Assembly: GCA_011524755.1 (NCBI GenBank)
Contig: WTJR01000208.1
Location: 1 to 21,700 of the forward strand
DNA: 21,700 bases
From: Halieaceae bacterium
GTDB taxonomy: Bacteria > Pseudomonadota > Gammaproteobacteria > Pseudomonadales > Halieaceae
Direction: 5' to 3'
The notes under the pieces were generated by a model. It worked only from the letters and a program-made list of their open reading frames with translations, had not been told where the DNA came from and did not search any database. Both the position numbers and the translations under genes were made by a program. Each line of letters starts with the position of its first letter. The stretch's first letter is position 1. Below, one piece after another: positions 1 to 7,864 of the stretch.

Positions 1-1193
1 GCAATCCGCAGACGCAATGCGTTGAGTTTAATGAAGCCTTCAGCATCTGCCTGATCGTATTTACCCGCGTCATCCTCAAACGTTGCGATGGCATCATCAA
101 ACAACGAATCGGCTGATCGGCGCCCCGTCACTATAACGTTTCCTTTATACAATAGGACGCGAACATCACCATTGACCACCGTTTGCGAGTCATCGATCGC
201 CGCCTGCAGCATTAGGCGCTCCGGCGCCCACCAGTACCCGTTATAGATCAATTTTGCGTAACGTGGCATCAACTCATCCTTTAAATGAGCCACCTCGCGA
301 TCGAGCGTTAGAGACTCAATAGCACGGTGCGCACGCAACAAAATGGTACCGCCGGGGGTTTCATAACAACCGCGAGACTTCATCCCTACGTAACGGTTTT
401 CAACAATGTCCAAGCGACCCACACCATGCGCGCCACCCACCTTATTTAAGTGCGCAAGCACCGTAGCAGGGGACATCGGCTCACCATCAATCGCAACAAC
501 ATCGCCCGCCTCAAACGTGAGCGTCAGTTCGACGCCCGAGTCAGGCGCGGCTTCGGGAGACACCGACCAACGCCACATGGACTCCTCTGGTGGACACCAA
601 GGATCCTCGAGCACGCCGCCCTCGTAGGAAATATGGAGCAGGTTCGCATCCATGGAGTATGGAGATTTCTTCGAAGCAGAAGAGAAATCAACGGGAATCG
701 AGCGTTCGGCACAGTAAGCCATGAGAGACTCACGAGAGTTCAAGTCCCACTCCCGCCAAGGGGCAATTACTTGAATGCCCGGCTTTAGTGCATAGGCGCC
801 CAATTCAAATCGGATTTGATCATTACCCTTTCCCGTAGCGCCATGCGATATCGCATCCGCGCCCGTTTCATTCGCAATTTCAACGAGTCGCTTTGCTATC
901 AGCGGTCGAGCAATCGACGTGCCGAGTAGATACTCGCCCTCGTAAATCGTATTCGCTCGAAACATGGGGAAAACAAAATCGCGGACAAATTCTTCCCGCA
1001 AGTCGTCAATGTAAATCTCTTTGACACCCAAGGCTTCAGCTTTGGCGCGCGCCGGCTCGACCTCCTCACCTTGACCGATGTCCGCTGTAAACGTCACAAC
1101 CTCGCAATCATAGGTATCTTGCAACCATCGAACGATCACCGAGGTATCTAGGCCTCCTGAATAGGCCAGAACGACTTTATTAACGCTACTCAT
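1..1193 (-). CDS. argG: Argininosuccinate synthase (3' end outside window)
   Basis: ATP-dependent ligation of citrulline and aspartate to argininosuccinate, the penultimate step of arginine synthesis, in the cytoplasm. I translated the minus strand by hand from the ATG at 1193. It opens MSSVNKVVLAYSGGLDTSV, with the N-type ATP pyrophosphatase P-loop (AYSGGLDTS). It continues through DIGQGEE, GTSIARPLIAK, HGATGKGNDQIRFE and the late GGTILLRAHRAIESL block, all typical of ArgG. The frame is open to the window edge and ends in KLNALRLRI, so about 397 residues are visible. The family is about 400-405 residues, so only a short C-terminal tail is missing. An AGGAG ribosome site lies about 6 nt before the ATG. 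It is divergent from pyrC. Identity is certain; only the end is unseen. Confidence 0.97.
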   Translation of the reverse strand, partial: MSSVNKVVLAYSGGLDTSVIVRWLQDTYDCEVVTFTADIGQGEEVEPARAKAEALGVKEIYIDDLREEFVRDFVFPMFRANTIYEGEYLLGTSIARPLIAKRLVEIANETGADAISHGATGKGNDQIRFELGAYALKPGIQVIAPWREWDLNSRESLMAYCAERSIPVDFSSASKKSPYSMDANLLHISYEGGVLEDPWCPPEESMWRWSVSPEAAPDSGVELTLTFEAGDVVAIDGEPMSPATVLAHLNKVGGAHGVGRLDIVENRYVGMKSRGCYETPGGTILLRAHRAIESLTLDREVAHLKDELMPRYAKLIYNGYWWAPERLMLQAAIDDSQTVVNGDVRVLLYKGNVIVTGRRSADSLFDDAIATFEDDAGKYDQADAEGFIKLNALRLRI

Positions 1194-1295
1194 TGACGAC
1201 TCCTGTAAATTCGGCGTGAAGTTTACGCGGCGCGACGCCCGATGGACAGTCGATCACTGCTAAACTAACGCCCACGCGTCACTGAAGGTCGAAAA
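1194..1295. promoter_or_regulatory. Divergent argG/pyrC intergenic region
   Basis: These 102 bp separate two divergent starts, so promoters for both genes must lie here or inside the genes. I see the two ribosome sites (AGGAG for argG at about 1199-1204 on the minus strand, GAAGGT for pyrC at about 1284-1289). I found no -35/-10 pair with proper spacing and no clear ARG-box-like palindrome. Promoter function is inferred from gene orientation only. Confidence 0.5.
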
Positions 1296-2336
1296 ATGTC
1301 CCGCATTACGATTACCAAGCCCGATGACTGGCATATCCATTTGCGCGATGGCGACATGCTAGAGCGCACCGTTAACGACGTTGCAGCCTGGGCAAATCGT
1401 GCAGTCGTGATGCCGAACCTGACGCCGCCGGTCAAAAATGTATCTGACGCAACGGCTTACCACAGCAGAATCATGGCTGCGTTAGCGGGTTTCCCGCAGT
1501 TTGAACCCCTGATGACCTTGTATCTGACTGACAGCACCACCCCCGACGACATTGCAGCGGCCGCGCAGTCTAATCTCGTATGCGGTGTAAAACTCTACCC
1601 CGCCGGTGCGACAACAAATTCAGCCGCCGGTGTAACAGGGCTAGAGACGCTTAAACCCACGCTTGAAGCCATGCAGTCGCATAATTTACCCCTGCTCATT
1701 CACGGGGAAGTCACTGACCCGGACGTGGATATTTTCGATCGAGAGGCAAAATTTATCGAGCGGACCCTGGCGCCTCTCACTGAGGAGTTCCCGGAATTAC
1801 GCGTCATCCTCGAGCACATCACCACAGAGGACTCGGTGAATTTTGTCACGGAGTCGAGACAGGGCGTGGCGGCAACGATCACACCGCAGCACTTACTCTT
1901 TGATCGAAACGATATGCTTGTCGGCGGTATTAGACCGCATCTTTTTTGCCTCCCTATCCTCAAACGTCGTCAACACAAAGAAGCGCTAAGACGAGCGGCA
2001 ATCTCAGGTAATCCAAAATTCTTCATTGGCACAGACTCAGCACCACACACTGTCGAAACAAAGGAATCTTCTTGCGGATGTGCCGGTTGCTACAGCGCAC
2101 ACGCGGCGATTCCGCTGTATGCCGAAGTCTTCGAGGAGGAGAACAGTCTCGATAAATTGGAGGCCTTTACCAGTCACTTTGGCGCCGACTTCTACGGAAG
2201 AGCGCGAAATGAAGAGACCATCGATCTCGTTAAAGTCGATCATCTGAGTCCTGAGAGTCTCCAGTTTGGGCCCAGCACCGTGGTGCCGCTGCGTGCGGGT
2301 GAACTCCTCAAATGGCGACTGGAAAAGACTCAATGA
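1296..2336 (+). CDS. pyrC: Dihydroorotase (PyrC, class II)
   Basis: Cyclises N-carbamoyl-aspartate to dihydroorotate in de novo pyrimidine synthesis; a cytoplasmic binuclear zinc enzyme. The 346 residues match the usual length of the short class II form (E. coli 348). Metal ligands appear in the expected order: H13 and H15 in DWHIHLRDGD, the lysine that is normally carboxylated at K99 in GVKLYPAGATTNS, H136 in LLIHGEV, H174 in ILEHITT, and D247 in GTDSAPH. The ATG at 1296 has a GAAGGT ribosome site upstream. The stop overlaps the rnt start (ATGA), so the two genes are probably translationally coupled. The argG-pyrC-rnt neighbourhood also occurs in pseudomonads, as I remember it. Nothing is unusual about the protein. 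Confidence 0.97.
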   Translation: MSRITITKPDDWHIHLRDGDMLERTVNDVAAWANRAVVMPNLTPPVKNVSDATAYHSRIMAALAGFPQFEPLMTLYLTDSTTPDDIAAAAQSNLVCGVKLYPAGATTNSAAGVTGLETLKPTLEAMQSHNLPLLIHGEVTDPDVDIFDREAKFIERTLAPLTEEFPELRVILEHITTEDSVNFVTESRQGVAATITPQHLLFDRNDMLVGGIRPHLFCLPILKRRQHKEALRRAAISGNPKFFIGTDSAPHTVETKESSCGCAGCYSAHAAIPLYAEVFEEENSLDKLEAFTSHFGADFYGRARNEETIDLVKVDHLSPESLQFGPSTVVPLRAGELLKWRLEKTQ

Positions 2337-2986
2337 GCGACGCTTCTTCCGTTCTCTTTAAGCACCGATTCCGCGGTTTTCTACCGGTCGTCGTGGATCT
2401 TGAAACGGGTGGGTTCAACGCAAGCACCGATGGCATTCTTGAGATCGCCGCGACCTTTTTCGAACTGGATGAGACGGGACAACTGTCCGTCAGTCACACC
2501 ATCGCGAGAAATGTCGACCCCTTCGAAGGTGCCAATCTTGAGCCATCAGCGCTTGAGTTCACAGGTATAGATCCGGAAAACCCGCTTCGCGAAGCAGTGC
2601 CTGAGGAAATCGCGCTAGGCGATATCTTTGGTGAGGTTAGACGCGAGGTAAAAGACAAAGGCTGTAACCGAGCAATCCTAGTCGGACACAATGCACATTT
2701 TGATGCAGGCTTCTTGAACGCGGCGACTGAACGGTGCCAAATCAAGCGAAATCCGTTTCACCCCTTTTCTTACTTCGATACATCAACACTCGCGGGTCTG
2801 GCCTACGGACACACGGTACTCGCGCAGGCCTGCAAAAGAGCTGGCATAGAGTTTAGTAACAGCGAAGCACACTCTGCCGACTACGATGCGCAAAAGACCG
2901 CAGAATTATTCGCCGGGATCGTTAATCGCTGGCAGGCGCTGGGTGGTTGGTCGTGGCCCGAGGCCGACAGTATTGACGAGGAATAA
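2333..2986 (+). CDS. rnt: Ribonuclease T
   Basis: A DEDDh 3'-5' exoribonuclease that trims the CCA end of tRNA and the 3' ends of stable RNAs, acting as a homodimer. From the ATG at 2333 the product has 217 residues and begins MSDASS, close to known RNase T starts. Catalytic residues are visible: D22 and E24 in VVDLETGGF, D124 in GHNAHFD, and H180 and D185 in AHSADYDAQKTAELF. The blocks KRNPFHPF and VNRWQALGGW are typical of the family. An upstream in-frame ATG at 2312 is less likely because it would extend back into pyrC and add seven residues the family lacks. The gene overlaps pyrC by 4 bp. It runs tail to tail into the next gene with one base between the stops, and I see no terminator hairpin there. 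Confidence 0.96.
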   Translation: MSDASSVLFKHRFRGFLPVVVDLETGGFNASTDGILEIAATFFELDETGQLSVSHTIARNVDPFEGANLEPSALEFTGIDPENPLREAVPEEIALGDIFGEVRREVKDKGCNRAILVGHNAHFDAGFLNAATERCQIKRNPFHPFSYFDTSTLAGLAYGHTVLAQACKRAGIEFSNSEAHSADYDAQKTAELFAGIVNRWQALGGWSWPEADSIDEE

Positions 2987-2987
2987 G

Positions 2988-3578
2988 CTAACCCGAGAGT
3001 TCGCTTAATAGTTCATCTAGTTCATCGACATAAACGTTGATGTCAGTAATACCCAGCAGTTCATATTTAACTGAGTTATCGATGGGTAGAAGCTGTGTCA
3101 GTACATGGCAGATGTTCCATGCATTACCCGTATCAACCGTCAGACCGAGTCGTCGCACTTCAGGGTGACGCTGCAATCCAGCCAGCACATCGATCATGGA
3201 ACGGCCTTCTTCGGGAATCTCAACTGCGTCAGGAGAGGGCTCTATATCAACCCGCGCCATGTTGAGGCCTGAATCTTCCCGCCACACCTCTTCGATATGG
3301 AAACGCTGGGTGCCTTCAATCGTAATCCCGAGCAAACCATTGGGAAGCTGGTCCCAGTCAACAATCGTCGCCATCGTCCCGTAGTCACCGAGATCAAGGT
3401 TTGTTACCGACGCCTCGGCAACCTCCGAGCCGCGCCTGATCCATACAACACCAAAGCCGGTTCCCTCACGCATGCACTTGGAAATCATATCCACGTAACG
3501 CCGCTCAAAGATCTGCAGTGGTAAGCGACCCGAGGGAAAAAGGACAGTTCCAAGAGGAAATAAAGGGATATCGGTCAA
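2988..3578 (-). CDS. Lon N-terminal (substrate-binding) domain protein
   Basis: A stand-alone LonN/PUA-like domain protein of 196 residues with no ATPase or protease part. It opens with the classic pattern of this domain: IPLFPLGTVLFPSGRLPLQIFERRYVDM (seen here in pieces, residues 4-31), then GTGFGVVWIRRG and TMATIVDWDQLPNGLLGITIEGTQRF. Such proteins are common in Proteobacteria, and their function is mostly unknown; the domain binds substrates in full-length Lon. The start is TTG at 3578, supported by GGAG six bases upstream and by the absence of any earlier in-frame start. It lies one base after the stop of the cysteine-cluster gene and is the last gene of the minus-strand cluster that begins with mpl. 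I know of no direct link to its neighbours' jobs. Confidence 0.88.
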   Translation of the reverse strand: MTDIPLFPLGTVLFPSGRLPLQIFERRYVDMISKCMREGTGFGVVWIRRGSEVAEASVTNLDLGDYGTMATIVDWDQLPNGLLGITIEGTQRFHIEEVWREDSGLNMARVDIEPSPDAVEIPEEGRSMIDVLAGLQRHPEVRRLGLTVDTGNAWNICHVLTQLLPIDNSVKYELLGITDINVYVDELDELLSELSG

Positions 3579-3579
3579 T

Positions 3580-3843
3580 TCAGGCTCCTTTTGGATCGCT
3601 CAATACTTCGAGTTCAGTCAACAACTGTAGCGCTTCTTCTCTCGAGCTACCGCAAAAGGCGACTTCCGCCTGAAATTGGCTACAGCAGGCTGGGCGTCGC
3701 GGGTCGCCGAACAATCCACAGAGCCAGTTGTCATCAAGATGCACACACCGCTCCCCCTGCCCCTTCCCATTGGGCATGCCATAAAAGGGCGTGTGTATCG
3801 CGGGCACGATGCAGCAGGCACCGCACCCAGCTCGACATTCCAT
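3580..3843 (-). CDS. YkgJ-type cysteine-cluster protein
   Basis: A small protein of 87 residues with a dense set of cysteines: C3, C7, C10, C11 (CRAGCGACC), then C33, C42, C53, C54 and C64. This fits the YkgJ family, annotated as putative zinc- or iron-chelate-binding proteins; the metal and the function are not established. The C-terminal part (SREEALQLLTELEVL) is a short amphipathic helix. The ATG at 3843 overlaps the TAA of the exporter gene by one base (TAATG), so translation is probably coupled. It is followed closely by the Lon-domain gene. No signal peptide or membrane segment is visible, so it should be cytoplasmic. Confidence 0.85.
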   Translation of the reverse strand: MECRAGCGACCIVPAIHTPFYGMPNGKGQGERCVHLDDNWLCGLFGDPRRPACCSQFQAEVAFCGSSREEALQLLTELEVLSDPKGA

Positions 3844-6410
3844 TAGGCAGCCTCGGGTCCAAGCGGCTTAAACGTAAGCATTAACTTGGGAAGTAGCAGT
3901 AAGGCACCCATGACTGCTGCGAGCATTGCCATTACGGTCAGAACGCCAAAATAAATACTCGGTGTGAAATTAGATAAGGTCAGCATCGAAAAGCCAACAA
4001 CGACGGTCAGCGTTGTGTAATACATGGCCCGTCCAATGCTTCCGTGGCTTCGATACATGGCCTCGCGGTAGTTCTTATCGACTGCAAATTCCTTACGAAA
4101 TCTGTGGATATAGTGGATGCAGTTATCGACACCCATACCAACCACAATCGCGGCAATAGTGATGGTCATAATGTCGAGGGGAATACCCGCGAGGCCCATG
4201 ACACCCAACACTAATCCGGCAGCAAGGATATTCGGTGCAAGACCTAACAAGGCAAGCGATACCGACCGGAAAAGCGCCAGGAACATGAGCCCGATGGCGA
4301 CAAACACCGCACCCAGAGTGAGAATTTGAGAGGCGTAAAGGCTTTGTAGTACGTTGTTATAGAGGACCAATAAACCCGTAAATTTAACTCGCGTCTCATC
4401 GAGACCGGTGTCGGCCAATATTTGTGCGTAGAGCGATTCTAAATACTCAGCTCTGCGGAGGGTTTTGCTGGTTTCCATCGCTCGCACGGTGATGCGTGCC
4501 TGCTGCTCAACCGGGTCGTAGTAAGGTGCGATCAGTACCTCGGCAACATCCTCAGGCAAACTCCTCTCAACAAGCGCGAGCTCAACACTTCCCAGCTTGT
4601 CGTCGTACAGGCGATCCATAACCGAGAAACCTGTCGACAGGGACAATACTTTCCCGGACTCTTCACGGGACTCAACAATGCCGTGAATCTGATCGATTAA
4701 GTCACGGCCCTCGAGGGAGAACCAGTAGCCAATCTCTGCCGAGTTCTCATCAGCAAACGACACATCCTCGCCAAAGGGGTCGTCTTCCCAAAAGTCGTCG
4801 TCGCCCTCAAAACCCGACTCCGCGTCGAGGGCTTCCATGTCATCAAAGCCCTCATCGATCAATCCATCGTCCGCTCCCTCAATGGCAAACGCCATCGCCA
4901 CCTCTGGCTCTTCCGCGGGCGGGTACAAAATAATATCGAGCGGTATGGTGCCACCGAGTCGAGAGTCCAACAGCTCCATACCTTGATAGATCTCAGTGGT
5001 GTCTTTGAAGTAGTCAATGAATCGATTTTCAACCTGTAGTCGCGACAGACCAATGGCCACCAAAACCACCAACAGGCCCGTCACTGCGATCACCGTGCCA
5101 CCGAATCGCTCAACCGCCGCGGCAAATCGCCGCGTCATACTCATCTCATCTGTCGCGCCCGCTGCATTGAGCTCGGGTAGCAAGGCGATCAGGGCAGGCA
5201 CCAAGGTGAAGCTGATAAGGAAGGCAACAACAATGCCTGCCGTCATCATCCAACCGAAATCAATCACCGGCTTGATGCCGGCAACCACCAATGAGGTGAA
5301 CGCCACCATGGTTGTGACAGCCGTGTAGAAGCAGGGCACGAACATGAGTTGTGCCGCACGCACTGCCCTGGTAGCTCGGGATAAATCAGGCTCCTTTACT
5401 TCGAGTTCCCGGTAGCGCACCACCAAATGAATAGCGAGTGCCAACGCGACGACCAGAAGAACAGCCACGAAGTTGGAAGAAATAACGGTCATGCGCCAGT
5501 CTGTGAATCCTAGGATTCCCAGCATGATTAAGGCCGAGAGCGAGCAACTGACAATAGGCACAATCACCCATCGGTAGTCCCGGAAGATCAGTGCCAGCAT
5601 GCCGACCATGACACCAATAATGGCCAGCCCAAAGGTCACGAGGTCATCCTGCACAAAATCGAGCATATCGGCTGCGATCATAGGTACACCACCGACGAAG
5701 ATTTGGCTTTGCCCTCGGTAGGCATCTGCCACAGCGCGGACGCTGGCCACCAGCTCCGCGCGCTCGGCATTAACGGTGCGCGTCGCCTGGTCATAAGCCG
5801 ACTCCACACCCGCGAGCTCCTCTTCCACATCGGGTGATACACCAGATGCTACCTGACGTCGCAATTCATCCCGCAAATCACCCAATCGTTCAATTTCTTT
5901 GTTCGGCTCTAGGGTGACTTGAACAGCGGTGAGATCCCCTCCCTCACTCACTAGCAAATTTCGATAAAGCTGGCTTGTCGTAAATTCCGTCAGCGCGAGC
6001 CCACGATCCACACTGGGATTTCTAAGCGTCGAGATCGCGTCTAAATCTGAGAGATCGGTGAGTGAAATCGGAGGGCTTTCCAACAAAGGCACATCCAGAG
6101 CCGAGGTCACAGCTCTGACACCCTTCACAGCCTCCAGATCATCAACCAGACCCGCAAGACCCTCCAGTGATGCGTCACTCAAGAGAGGGGTTGCAGGCTC
6201 CCAAGTGAGGATCAGGAACTCATAGCTCTCGTAGCGATCGGTTGCCTCTCTGAAAAAAGCTAAATCCGGATCGCCTTGAAGTAGGAGCGAATCCGATGAC
6301 GCATCCAAGCGAACCTTGTCCAGTTGCGACACGGCAAGACCGGCCAGACCCATCATTAAGAGAACGACTAGACCAAAGTGGCGAGAGATCGCCCGCTCAT
6401 AAATCGACAA
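3843..6410 (-). CDS. RND-superfamily exporter (MMPL/SSD-like, COG1033 type)
   Basis: An 855-residue inner-membrane protein with the two-fold RND layout. It has TM1 near residues 12-29, a periplasmic domain to about 258, a five-helix bundle (about 259-411), TM7 near 438-455, a second periplasmic domain to about 692, and a second bundle to about 845. Single-component RND proteins of this kind are proton-driven and often move lipids or hydrophobic compounds; the substrate here is unknown. The second bundle carries the usual Asp (D762 in VVGMGVDNCIHYIHRF). The equivalent place in the first bundle is Ala (A324 in VALALAIHLVVRY). The second periplasmic domain has a very acidic insert at residues 511-556. 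The start is TTG at 6410 with GGAG eight bases upstream; the next Met is inside TM1. It lies 24 bp after mpl. Confidence 0.85.
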   Translation of the reverse strand: MSIYERAISRHFGLVVLLMMGLAGLAVSQLDKVRLDASSDSLLLQGDPDLAFFREATDRYESYEFLILTWEPATPLLSDASLEGLAGLVDDLEAVKGVRAVTSALDVPLLESPPISLTDLSDLDAISTLRNPSVDRGLALTEFTTSQLYRNLLVSEGGDLTAVQVTLEPNKEIERLGDLRDELRRQVASGVSPDVEEELAGVESAYDQATRTVNAERAELVASVRAVADAYRGQSQIFVGGVPMIAADMLDFVQDDLVTFGLAIIGVMVGMLALIFRDYRWVIVPIVSCSLSALIMLGILGFTDWRMTVISSNFVAVLLVVALALAIHLVVRYRELEVKEPDLSRATRAVRAAQLMFVPCFYTAVTTMVAFTSLVVAGIKPVIDFGWMMTAGIVVAFLISFTLVPALIALLPELNAAGATDEMSMTRRFAAAVERFGGTVIAVTGLLVVLVAIGLSRLQVENRFIDYFKDTTEIYQGMELLDSRLGGTIPLDIILYPPAEEPEVAMAFAIEGADDGLIDEGFDDMEALDAESGFEGDDDFWEDDPFGEDVSFADENSAEIGYWFSLEGRDLIDQIHGIVESREESGKVLSLSTGFSVMDRLYDDKLGSVELALVERSLPEDVAEVLIAPYYDPVEQQARITVRAMETSKTLRRAEYLESLYAQILADTGLDETRVKFTGLLVLYNNVLQSLYASQILTLGAVFVAIGLMFLALFRSVSLALLGLAPNILAAGLVLGVMGLAGIPLDIMTITIAAIVVGMGVDNCIHYIHRFRKEFAVDKNYREAMYRSHGSIGRAMYYTTLTVVVGFSMLTLSNFTPSIYFGVLTVMAMLAAVMGALLLLPKLMLTFKPLGPEAA

Positions 6411-6434
6411 ACTGAAAACTCCGTGAAAGCTGTC

Positions 6435-7790
6435 CTACGATGACAGCGATTGTAGCAACTGCCGGTGAAGACCGGAGAAGCTTCCATTACTCATGATCAC
6501 AACATGATCACCGCTATGAAGTTGCCCTACCAACGCGTCGTGCAGCTGATTGGTATCTCTGAACACGAAATGCCCATTGAGTTCCGATGTAGCTTCGGTC
6601 ATGGACCAATCAAGCCCCTCAGGCTCGAACCAAAATACGAGATCAGCATGCTGCGTTGCCGGCACCAGCTCCTCTTTATGAGTTCCGCGCTTCATTGTGT
6701 TTGAACGAATCTCGATGACTGCAACCACCCTCTGCTCACCTGCAGCGTTGCGGAGGCCCTCCAGTGTGGTTTTTACGGCTGTCGGGTGATGAGCAAAATC
6801 ATCGTAGACAGCAATCTCATTGGGCGTTCCCAAGAGCTCTAGCCGTCGCTTGATGCCTTCGAATCGACACAGGGCGTCGCAGGCAACCTTCACACTGACA
6901 CCAATATCGTGCGCGGCGGCAACAGCCGCCAAGGCATTTTCAGCATTGTGACGGCCAATCAGTCCCCATGTAATCGCCCCGCGATCGCCCGAGGGCGAGC
7001 TGATCTCGAACTTGCCAAAGTGGTTATCTCGAGCCTGCACCGACCAATCATCTGATGAACCAGCATCAAGGCGGCTGACCGGTGTCCAGCACCCACGATT
7101 CAGGACCTCATCAATCGCGTCACCCTTGCTGGCGATAATGTGTCCACTCGAGGGGACACAGCGGACTAAGTGATGGAACTGTGTCTGAATCGCATTGAGA
7201 TCGGCAAAAATGTCAGCGTGATCGAACTCAAGGTTATTCATAACCAAGGTTTGAGGCTTGTAATGAACGAACTTTGATCGCTTGTCGAAAAAGGCCGAAT
7301 CGTACTCGTCTGCTTCAACGACAAACGGCCCCTGACCCAGTCTCGCAGACCCCTCAAACCCAAAGGGTACGCCCCCAATAAGGAAACCAGGATTCAGACC
7401 CTCGCATTCGAGTATCCAGGTCAGCATGGACGATGTGGTCGTTTTACCGTGAGTGCCGGAGATGGCCGCAACATGTCGGCCCTGCAACAGATTTTCACCC
7501 AGCCATTGCGGGCCAGACAAATAGGGTATTTGCTGGTCAAGTACATATTCGACAGCTTCATTGCCCCGAGACAGGGCATTACCGATCACGACCAGATCGG
7601 GCGCAGGCTTCAAATGCTCAGACGAATATCCCGCCTGAACAGCGATACCCGCGGTGTCGAGCATGGTGCTCATCGGGGGATAGACATTGACGTCAGATCC
7701 CGTTACCTCGTACCCCAACTCGCGCGCTAGAAGCGCCACCCCACCCATGAAGGTGCCGCAAATACCGAGTATGTGTACGCGTTTAGACAT
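6435..7790 (-). CDS. mpl: UDP-MurNAc:L-Ala-gamma-D-Glu-meso-DAP ligase (murein tripeptide recycling)
   Basis: Joins the recycled tripeptide L-Ala-D-Glu-mDAP to UDP-N-acetylmuramic acid, returning cell-wall fragments to peptidoglycan synthesis in the cytoplasm. The 451 residues match the Mpl length (E. coli 457). Visible features are the Rossmann start HILGICGTFMGGVALLARELG, the Mur-ligase P-loop GTHGKTTTS (112-120), the Mpl-like block EADEYDSAFFDKRSKFVHY, NNLEFDHADIF, and the C-terminal DDFAHHPTAVKTTLEG. MurC, the close relative, differs at these blocks. The chosen ATG at 7790 has GGAG six bases upstream; an in-frame TTG four codons earlier would contain that ribosome site and is unlikely. 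First gene of the minus-strand cluster; divergent from pfp. Confidence 0.96.
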   Translation of the reverse strand: MSKRVHILGICGTFMGGVALLARELGYEVTGSDVNVYPPMSTMLDTAGIAVQAGYSSEHLKPAPDLVVIGNALSRGNEAVEYVLDQQIPYLSGPQWLGENLLQGRHVAAISGTHGKTTTSSMLTWILECEGLNPGFLIGGVPFGFEGSARLGQGPFVVEADEYDSAFFDKRSKFVHYKPQTLVMNNLEFDHADIFADLNAIQTQFHHLVRCVPSSGHIIASKGDAIDEVLNRGCWTPVSRLDAGSSDDWSVQARDNHFGKFEISSPSGDRGAITWGLIGRHNAENALAAVAAAHDIGVSVKVACDALCRFEGIKRRLELLGTPNEIAVYDDFAHHPTAVKTTLEGLRNAAGEQRVVAVIEIRSNTMKRGTHKEELVPATQHADLVFWFEPEGLDWSMTEATSELNGHFVFRDTNQLHDALVGQLHSGDHVVIMSNGSFSGLHRQLLQSLSS

Positions 7791-7864
7791 CAAGCGCTCC
7801 AAAATGCAGCGACAAGCGTATCATGTTCTTTGTGATCTTAAGTCAGCCGCGCAAGGAGACATCG
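7791..7864. promoter_or_regulatory. Divergent mpl/pfp intergenic region
   Basis: A 74 bp gap between two divergent starts. It must hold or adjoin the promoters of both genes. The plus side has a clear AAGGAG ribosome site (about 7853-7859) for pfp, and TATCAT at 7817-7822 could be a -10 element, though I found no good -35 at the right distance. The minus side has GGAG for mpl. Confidence 0.45.
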
